A DNA stretch of 64,000 bases from Shinisaurus crocodilurus (taxonomy: Eukaryota; Chordata; Lepidosauria; Squamata; Shinisauridae). The stretch covers positions 209,749,825 to 209,813,824 of the forward strand of contig CM037876.1 in the NCBI GenBank assembly GCA_021292165.1, written 5' to 3'. Positions within the stretch are counted from its first letter, which is position 1; every line of letters begins with the position of its first letter. Position numbers and translations under genes: made by a program. The notes beneath the pieces are model-generated. The model was not told the DNA's origin and made no database searches. It saw only the letters and a list, made by a program, of their open reading frames with translations. Positions 55,467-64,000 of the stretch are shown here, one piece after another.

Positions 55467-57814
55467 TAACTCATTTTAACAGCTACCCTGCCTATAAAAG
55501 AATGCTGGTTGATATTCCTAATTACAATATTTACAGTCTTTAGAGAAGGCACACCATTACTATCTGGCTCCAGTACACACGTGTACATCCCCGCTCTATT
55601 TGCTTTTTTTCTTCCTTGTGCAAGTTTCTAACAATCTTAATTACTCTTAGCACCCTGCTTATAGAAACATTTATTTTGAAGTGAGTACCAGTGCAACATG
55701 CATCAGCTAATAATGGGGGAAACATTGGTTCTGGGAATATAATGGCTGGCCCATTTATATTGACACATGTGGGAATGAAGCCTTTATAGCAGGCTTCTCT
55801 TTATAGCAGGCTAAAAGTTGACATGCTGGTTTTGCTTGTCATTCATTAATTTAAACAGATTTAGATTGTATCCTCTGTCTTGAAGTTAGACTAAACTCTC
55901 ACAAGAATAGGTGATAATGACTGGCACCTTCAGAATCAGGCCCAAGGCAATAATGTTGCACAGTGCATTGTTTCTTTTAAATCATCATCATCCTACTGAA
56001 TGTGGGCAAATTAGGATCAATATGCAAGTATAATATGCACATATAGCCAGCCTATAGAAAGGTTTGTTAAGCAACAGTGTAGTCATTCTTGCACACCTTT
56101 TATTTGTTTCAATGGGGCTTATGCCGATACACTTTCCAGTGTAATCTGGTTTTAGCATTTGTGCCTTGCTTTGCCGCATGGATCTCTGTACAGTGAAAGG
56201 CAGTTTTATATTGCCATGGTTCCTGTTGCTGACATCACAACTTACCAGTGCTTTTTGTATCTATGTCCATATATTTTCATCTCTATCTGTATCCATGTAG
56301 ATGTAGTAATATAGCTTAATGAATGAAACAATAACTGTCCAACCACAGATGCAGTATGGATTGATTTAGGAATTTCCTACAGTCTTCACAATTCTACTAC
56401 TCAACTGCAGTAAAGTAATAACTGTATTTCTTTGACCACAGGCCAGAACAAACTAAACTAGGGTGACCCCATTAACAAATAAGGCATGCCCTTTGTTAGC
56501 AATCCAGATCCACCCAAATCAATGGAAATTGTGCCATTGATTCCCAGGCTTGCAGACAGAAGTCTGTGCTTCAGTATTCCTAGAGGTGATAAACACTTAG
56601 GGATTTTTGCATCTTATTTAGAAGAAATTTTGTTTAGTAGAGGCATTTTTTATACATATCCAACTTTCATAAGGAAGGTCAGAGATATTCCAGTGTACAG
56701 TAGAGTAATCTTCAGACAGCTGGCTTGTCCTGCACTATGAAATCCAGGAATTATGGTTGCTCAGGGCCTTTCCTAGAACTCCCTTAAATTCTGCTTGCTT
56801 TATAATTCCATTATTTAAAAGAAAAGTTGTTTTTTTAAAAAAAAAAACCAACATGGTTGTTTAATCCTATGCTTGTTTACTCCAAAGTCAGACTGACTGT
56901 GTTCAGTAGTGCTGCCTTTCCAGGTCAGGGAGCATAGATTGTGGCCTTACCTTCTTCACAGATAAAACATGATAATACAGTACCAGAAGCTTTGGGCATA
57001 TAACATCACTACATACAACTAGAGGAGACTGAGGGTGTGAGATTCTTACAGAGTTCTCAAGTCACATATTTTGGAACTGTTTAAGAACTTGTACCATTCG
57101 TTTTGGAGGACTGTCCAAACTAAAGTTTTCAAAATAGTGAGGTCACTTTTTATTTCAGAAAAGAACCCAGAAACATCTAACTAGGAATAGCTGGCCTAAA
57201 TCTAGAATGCAAGGGCACTGATTTACGTTTTAATTGCTCAAATGTCACCTCCCTTATTCACCACATTAGCTGTCCCATCTTCCACTTTTGTACCTGTTCA
57301 CTGTTAGAGGGTGGGTTTTTTCATCTTCAGTATTTATTTATCTGCCAAACTAATTCATCCATTTCTGGGTTTGTTTGTTTTCTCCTTTCAAGCAACAAAG
57401 CTGAGAAATGGGAACAGCTATTACAAAACAAAACTTGACTAATCTCTGTGCTGTAGTAAACAGATTGTTGAGTGCAACCTGTAGAGGAGAAATGAAGGTT
57501 TCTTCAGATGAAAGAATTGTTTCCCAAGTAGTTGAGGGATGTTTTCTCTTCAGTTTAGCAAGGGACAAGCTCAATGTTTCCACAGCAGTCAATCAAACAA
57601 AAGAGACCTCCAGCTATAGCATAGAGGCAATACCTAGACATTCCCTCCCATGCATTTCTGCATTAAACATAAACTCTGCTGAGGTACTTGTTCCCAAACG
57701 GTGCCTTTCAGACAATATTTTACTTCATAGCATATATAAAAAATACAAAATTGTTGAGCCACAGTACATACCCCCCTCCTATTCTATACTACTCCTATTG
57801 ACTTGATTATTAAG

Positions 57815-57930
57815 ACTGCAATGCTCTCTACACACTTACCTGGGAATAAGTCCCATTGAATTCAACAGGACTTGCTCCCAGCCCAGGTAACTGGGATAGG
57901 GCTTACTTCTGCATAGGGTTGCACCTCATA
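57815..57930. repeat. AATCCTAT-family repeat, extended copy
   Basis: TACCTGGGAATAAGTCCCAT, TGAATTCAACAGGACTTGCT and GGGCTTACTTCTGCATAGGG; two overlapping half-units. Confidence 0.5.
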
Positions 57931-58175
57931 ACCCATTTAATACTCTGACTCTGCAGTTCTTTGCATAGTTACTAGGGCGTTGGCCTCATCGACCTCAGCG
58001 GTACTTCCTTCCGAGTAAAACCTTCATAGAGGATCGGGCTGCCCTGCAGCAATCCTATTGCCACTACTCGGGAGTAAGTGCTGTTGAACTACCTGGGGCT
58101 TACTTCATAGGAAATATGCACACACAGGATCGGGCTGCAGAGTGTCGCAAGGCTTTTTAAACTTTTCCGTGTCTA

Positions 58176-58180
<5 letters not shown>

Positions 58181-58222
<42 letters not shown>

Positions 58223-58291
58223 CGTTGATATGTATAAAACACGTTCGACCAACAGTCACTGCTCCCCATCAAAAAAAAAAAAAAAAAAAAA
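58181..58291. repeat. (TC)n run and A-run
   Basis: TC repeat 58181-58217 and an A-run 58269-58291. Confidence 0.9.
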
Positions 58292-58781
58292 ATTCGCAAA
58301 ACTCGGGAAAGCACCAGTATCCCTCAGCTATGATATGTGAGTGCCTCTCTCTGTCTCGTCAGGGGAACTTGGAGGAGTGCGGCTCCCAGTCCCAGATTGT
58401 TTTGCAATGAGGAGCGAGAGGGTCTCTCTTTCCCCTGTCCCATCTCCCCTCCCCCCCGCTCAAATCCGATCCAAATCAATTTTGGCTTCCCAAATCATAT
58501 GGCCGGCCAAAACTCATCGGTGTTCCGGGCGAAAGCTGTAGAATCGAGATTTAGGAGCAGAGGTACTTGGGCAGTCAGAATGATGTATCTGCCGCTGCCC
58601 CCCCACCCCCCTCCACGAAGCTCTCAAGACGCACACAGCCCGGGAGAAACGAGCCAATCCTCTCGAATTCCAAGAGAGCGCCCTCAATGAGCGCGTCTGA
58701 ACGTGCCAGCTGTCGTGTTCGAATAGTTCTCGATTCCACCGCCCCCCTTCGTCAGCCTGATGTGCCTTCTGCCCCTCTCAT

Positions 58782-58789
58782 TATAAAAG
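58782..58789 (+). promoter_or_regulatory. TATA-like box
   Basis: CATTATAAAAGTGC within the CpG-rich region, upstream of TTCTTCGAGG at about 58820, where transcription could start. Confidence 0.35.
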
Positions 58790-60012
58790 TGCTTCTTCCC
58801 TCTCCACCGAACCGGCCCTGTTCTTCGAGGACTTTCACGATGTCCCCAAGACGGCTTTAAATATTATTATTTTTAGGGGTTGCCTCGTTTTGCCTTGCAA
58901 AGCGCTTGCCTGAACGCTCCTCCTCGGCAGGCTTCGGAATCTCTCTCTCTCTCTCTCTCGCTTCTCTCCCCCACACAACCCCCGGCTCCAAATGCTTCGG
59001 CTGTTATGCACGAGTTGGCCTCGAGGTGGCGTTTTAGGCACATAAACAAAAGGACCGCCAGGCGGCGGCGGCTGGGCAAGCGAGCGTGTGTCTTTCGGCA
59101 GTTTACCTCTTATTAGGCTAACGGTGCCGCTAATGTTTTGGTTTTGAGATCCGTCACGTCTGCCTTGTTAGAAGGGGAGCGCGGGCACGGGGGCGGGGGG
59201 AGTGAACGCTTCCAGAGCAACTCCTAACTTTCCCCGCGCGGCAAATGAGCGCTGCGATCCCGCCCGAGCGCCGCGACCGAGCGCCGAATATCGCGCGCCC
59301 GGCCCCGAGGGCTTCTCTGGCCCGCCGCCCACCTTCGCGCCCCCTTACCTGGTTTTTATTTTGGCCGGATCTCTGTCCCCGCGGGGGGCAGGGGGAGGAG
59401 CGGACTGAGATCTCGACCTCCCCGGTGATGATGGAGCGGGGGGCACTGGCGAAGCGGCCCCCTTAACGCCCCGGCTCCGCGCTCGGGACTTCGGGTGTCC
59501 CTCGGAACCCCGCGACTCTGACGGCACGGCCGTAAACGCAAAGGGGCCGAGCGAGAGAGGCAACCCGCTCACCTCCCGAGAGCGAAAGACAACCTCCGAG
59601 GCGGAGTAAGGCGAGCCCTCCGAGGTGGGCTCAGCGACAGCTGTCACTTGGCCCCGGTCTCCCCTCCTCCCAGATTTTGCCCGGTGCTGGTGACAAACTT
59701 GCAGGACTTGCCTCGACCGCCTCTTCTCCCGCCGTCCTTTCGCTCGCTTTCCTGCCTCGCTTTCCCCAACGCAGCCTTAACACGTCCAGAAGTCTATTGA
59801 CAGCGGCCCCCTCTCCTGCCCCCTCCCATTTCCACTCGCGGCTCGTGGACTACAAATCCCCCACGTCCCGTTCTCTCCCCCCACCCCCTCCCCGTCCTCC
59901 CACCGACGGCCAGGATGACCCCCCCCCCCCTGCTGTAAGGCTTTCTTTTGAGATCTAGGAAGCAGCAGCAGGTAAGGATGCCAAGGCGGTCCCGGCTGCG
60001 CTAAGCTAGTGG

Positions 60013-60042
60013 AAGGCAGGCAGGCAGGCAGGCAGGCAGGCG
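60013..60042. repeat. (GGCA)n microsatellite
   Basis: Seven tetranucleotide units. Confidence 0.9.
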
Positions 60043-60451
60043 GGCGCCCGGAGCTGGGGCAGAGCGCGCGTGTGAACAAGTGAGCGAGGGAGTGGTGTGG
60101 GATGCACTTGGGGGTGGGGGGGGGGACTGTGCGTCCCAGAGAGGATCCGCGGAAAAGACTTTTTAAAAACAAAGACAAATCTCTCTCTCTGCTTTTTACA
60201 ACTTATTTGCCTTTGTATTTGGAAGAATGCCTTAAGTCACCCACATTTCTTACACTTTGGTAGGACTAGTTTCAATCCCATCCATCCAAAACGAGTTCTG
60301 ATCCTCTCCCTTTTGGAGCGGGAGAAGGTGGCGGAGAATTACATTGGAGCTGGCAAATTATGGTAATAATAATGATAATTATAATGATAATATAATTTTT
60401 AAAAGTGTTATTTTTAAATTGCCCCCTGGAAGTGTGTAGAGCCTGGGAGCC

Positions 60452-60503
<52 letters not shown>

Positions 60504-60504
60504 T
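60452..60504. repeat. (TAT)n microsatellite
   Basis: About 17 units inside the CpG-rich right end. Confidence 0.95.
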
Positions 60505-60818
60505 TCGCATTCCTGCGCGATAATAATTACCCTCGGTTGCTTTAAGTGCAATACATTTTATTGCCTTAGAGACTATCTACTGTTTGATTGAATTATTCAT
60601 CTCCCCCCCCCCCTTTTAGTGTAGAAGATTGCATCTGGGGACACTGATGTGACGTGTAGACTTCCCCCCCCTTTTTTTTTTTGCAGGAACAAAGGGAATG
60701 TGGAAATGAAAGAGAGGGGAGAGAGGCTGGCAGATGTGATGAGCATCGGTGAAGGTGTATCCAGTTTGGCACTCCCCCGTCTCTCTCTCCCTCTCCCTCT
60801 CCCTCTCTCTCCTTGCAG

Positions 60819-60864
60819 CCTCGGTGAATCACAGCCTTCCGCAGGCAGCCTGCCCTCTCGCACT
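60819..60864 (+). other. Candidate 46-nt non-coding exon
   Basis: A long C/T tract (60776-60815) ending TTGCAG precedes it and GTAAGTACC follows it: strong splice signals on both sides. With the donor at 59972 it would make an 847-bp intron. No conserved protein is encoded, so it would be 5' untranslated, possibly of SOX6. The C/T tract could equally be a simple repeat that mimics an acceptor. Confidence 0.35.
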
Positions 60865-62122
60865 GTAAGTACCCCCAGCCTGTTCTCTCAGTAGCAACAG
60901 CTGCTGCTGCTGCAGCAGCAGCATGCAACTCCCAGCTTCTCTCTGACTCTTTCTCCCTCGCCTTTGAACTTCACATAGAACACAAGAGGGATCTTCCCAA
61001 ACAACTTTCCCAGACAGGGGAGGGAAGGAAAGAAAAAAAAAAGGGTGGGAAAAGGATTTCACGTGCAACTTTTCTTTTGAATTGTGTTTGGGAAGGGAAG
61101 AAGAAGGGGGGAAAGAAAAACTTTAGCTGATTTGCCTGCTTGTTTGTTTTTGCGGAAGGCGGGGGGGGGGGGGCAGACCAAGGCAGGGTTGTGTTATTAG
61201 TGGAGTTGCAAGCTTTTGTGGTGGTCGATCCCCCTCAAACTTCTGGTGTCAGATGAACGCCAAAGTGGCACTTCCGCTCAAAGGATAATACCGAAAAGAG
61301 TCGACTTGAGGAACGTTTCGAGTTGGCTGGTTCAGCCTGTGTGTGTGTGTGGGGGGGGGAGTCGGTGGGTTATTTGGGGTTGGTTTGCTTCTGCCCCCAA
61401 ATGCAAATCTCCTCGGGGAGGGAGCTAAGCACGGTTTGCGAAGTCAAAACAACGGATGGTGTGGCCTTCAGCAGGAGAACCGTGTGCTAGTTTTTGCGTG
61501 GCAGAACTTTTTGCCAGTCGTACGAGTTTTGTTTCCAACATTGTTTCTAAAAAATATGATCTCTTGGCTCTTCTAATTCACTCTGAAAGGGTGGCTGTTA
61601 TTTACTACTACTGTTATCACTATCATCATCGTCGTCGTCTCAAGTTCCTTCTTTCCTCCCACCTGTAAACTTGACCTAAGGGGGTAAGTTTCCCATAACC
61701 CTTTACTGGCAATTGATCTCCGTTGAATGAAACGGGGCCGGATCCTAAGCACTGTTTACCCGGATGGAAGTCCCACTGAGTTCAGTGCAACTTGCTGCCA
61801 ACTAGTCAACGTGCTTAGAGAGACTGCAGCTTTGCCCTGCCGGTCGCGGTAGGATTTACTCTCAACAGAGTGCTCTGGATCCCAATCTCCGTCTGTCCCC
61901 CTCCCCGCCCCCGCCACTACCTCCCCCTCCCCGCCCCCCACTACTCTCCTGTAGGCAGTAGCCTGCTTTTTTGGCGCGCGGGGGGGGGGGGATGTAGCGC
62001 GTCCACTTGCAATTCAGCACCGGTCCCTGCCAGAAGCGTGTTCGGGATGGCAGCTCTAGACGTGTGCCTGACTCAAGAGCCCTGAGTGTGTGACCCAGCA
62101 GTGATGGGCCGCGGGGACGGGA

Positions 62123-62154
<32 letters not shown>

Positions 62155-64000
62155 TCCGAAGAGTTTAAGGAAAGACTGGCTGAAACACACACACACACGC
62201 CCCTTTGATCTCCGGAGGGGGGGGGGACGCTGCAGTGCTGCCCCGGTTTCCGTCAATGGGCTTCGGTGCTCCTGCGATCGGGCTGCGCCACGGAGTAGCC
62301 GAGTCCCGCACTTGCGCTGCTGCTCTTCTCATCCATCATACCCAACCCTCCCCGGAGCCAGGTGGGATGGCCGAAAGTAAATAGCCCGGAGGAAAAAGCC
62401 TCACTGGGACTCCTTCAGATTCCAGCGGGGGGGGGGGAGGCCCGTTAAGTTCAAACGCCTTCAGCCCCGGCAGCGTCCCGCTCACTCCTCGGTAGCGTGG
62501 AGTCACTTCGCTGCGGCGGTGACGTTGCCCCCGCTTAAACTTTAGCGGTAAGGAAGCAAAGCCGGGAAGGGGACCGGTGGGTGGGGTCGCATTCATTACA
62601 GCACAATAACGGTTCCCTGTCGCTTAAAAGTTCTCTGGGGCCTCGATCCGAAGAAGGTTTGCTTTTGCAAAAAAATTCCACCTTACTCAATAGGGCTCCC
62701 TTGAAATCAAGTTGTTCCTCCAGGTCGGGAAGGGTGTGCATGTGTGTGCGAAGACGTCTTCTCGCTCTTCCCTTGCGCAACGTGGAGTTATTTACTCATT
62801 GCACCTCGATCCTAAATACCTCTACCTGGAAGTAAGTCTCCGAAGTCGAATTTTGAATGGGACTTTCTTGTCAACGCGCTTTCTTAGAGCCAAAACAGAC
62901 ATTACTTTAAATGTATGTCTAGCAGCTATGTGTCTTTTCATTTTTACTCTAGAGTAGGCGCAAGGGGGGTTGATCTGGATCTTAAAAGCCCACCCCGCGC
63001 CTACTCAAGAGTAAAAATGAGAGAGAGAGAGAGAGAAGACCTAGCTGCCAGACACACATTTAGGCTGCAACCCTATTAACACACCGTCCTATACCCACCC
63101 ATTCAACACATTGGGGCTTACTTCTGAGTAGGCGTTTATAGGATTGCGCTGTTAAAGTAATGTCTTTTTTTGGCCCTTAGGATCAGGCTAACCCATAAGA
63201 GAGTTTTGAATTCAAAACTGTAGACGATGTAACAAATACGTTTTTGTATCTCCTGTTGTATTTAATCCTCGTTTCTTCCCCTTGATATAAGACTAAAGGA
63301 TCGTCATCCCGAGTTTGCAATAATTCCCGCTCTGTCCTGCTGGCGCGCCTTAGATTATTGTACCGTCTGCTGTCAGCGCTGTAGCGATGCTCCCAAAACG
63401 TCCCCTTTCCCCTTTGTAATGGGATTGGTTTCCAATGAATACCTACCACCTACCACCTGATGCTTCTTCGGTGCATTGACTGACATAACACGCCTGGCAA
63501 TAATCTGAGCATCAAATAGGAGCGAGGGTTCCTCATACCATACTGTGTTAGTATTTGGACACCCCCCCCCTTTTTAAACAGATCTCGCTGTAAGACAATA
63601 CTTGCTGTGTTGGTATCAGAAAGTAACATAATCAAGAGTAAGTCATACAAAATAGCCACGTCTTGTATTAGACAGGTGTCTGTGGGTATAGGCGTATGCA
63701 AGTTTACGAATTACACAGGTCTCTTCATCAGTTAGATTTCTTCCAGAGCTTAACTTCCGATGAGGAGGAGAGAGATTGCTCCCTATATATTGTAACATTT
63801 TCTTAATTTGTGTGACAGTTTCTTTATTTTAAAAGGAGATTGGGGCAAGAAGAAGCTCAGACAGTCTGTCAATAAAAAAAAGTATGTGTGTTTTAAAATC
63901 TTGCGGTTGTTCCCTGTAGTTTAATTCCGGCGTGATATTGTGCAAACTAAACTAGGAGAAATAAGTTGCACTGAGAATCAGGAAGGCGGATACTGGGTGC
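60865..64000. other. Right end, CpG-rich then AT-rich, no gene read
   Basis: CpG-rich pockets at about 61.9-62.6 kb, GT and CA runs near 62120-62205, a G-run at about 61160, a GA run at 63018-63036 and an AATCCTAT-family repeat at 63063-63150. No coding exon found. Confidence 0.45.

Larger units (their letters stand above)
53863..58180. other. Gene-free, mostly single-copy AT-rich DNA
   Basis: Few repeats: AATCCTAT-family copies at 55378-55465 and 57815-57930. A paired SOX-like site lies at 55048-55067. No exon was seen. Low repeat content would fit regulatory DNA, but that is inference. Confidence 0.4.
58330..60115. promoter_or_regulatory. CpG-rich island, candidate promoter
   Basis: Long, repeat-poor GC- and CpG-rich segment, densest at about 58.9-59.8 kb. 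It includes a TATA-like box (58782) and a plus-strand donor-like CAGCAGCAG|GTAAGG (59971/59972). By synteny (C11orf58 next to SOX6) it might be a SOX6 upstream promoter reading rightward. No SOX6 coding sequence is in the window, so the gene is unproven and the strand is left open. Confidence 0.6.

Noticed and set aside
58330..64000. SOX6 coding exons
   Set aside because: No HMG-box or SOX6 coiled-coil peptide in any frame; only promoter-like sequence can be argued.

Overview
The window looks like nuclear DNA of a squamate reptile (lizard or snake). It is mostly non-coding and full of dispersed repeats that I recognise as squamate types: Sauria SINEs, tRNA-derived SINEs, CR1/L2-type LINE fragments, a DIRS ORF1 remnant, hAT and mariner/Tigger-like DNA elements, and long microsatellites. 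The species cannot be fixed from the sequence.

One host protein-coding gene can be read exon by exon: C11orf58, encoding SMAP (small acidic protein), on the minus strand. Five coding exons lie between 21632 (start codon) and 12922 (stop) with AG/GT borders and compatible phases, giving 177 residues. Its start codon sits in a CpG-rich promoter (about 21.3-22.05 kb) with a ZNF143/THAP11-like site and a CCAAT box. Its introns hold three related foldback elements, two Sauria SINEs and an unexplained CpG-rich segment.

Layout. 0-12.9 kb: DIRS remnant, SINEs, LINE pieces, a hAT element built of GACTCG-type repeats, and single-copy DNA downstream of C11orf58. 12.9-22 kb: the gene and its promoter. 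22-58 kb: gene-free repeat mosaic with two near-identical LINE 3' ends, four copies of a SINE with a 5S rRNA-derived head and a CR1-like tail, four hAT-like elements in the whole window (three with perfect 8-bp target duplications), LTR-like segments and an L2-type LINE. 58-63 kb: a broad CpG-rich region with a TATA box and a possible small non-coding exon.

In other amniotes C11orf58 lies between PLEKHA7 and SOX6. The right-hand CpG region could therefore be a SOX6 upstream promoter on the plus strand, but no SOX6 coding sequence is present, so this is inference from synteny. The most notable observations are the 5S/CR1 chimeric SINE, a hAT element carrying CpG-rich gene-like DNA, and mobile foldback arms resembling a ZNF143/THAP11 site that also occurs in the C11orf58 promoter.
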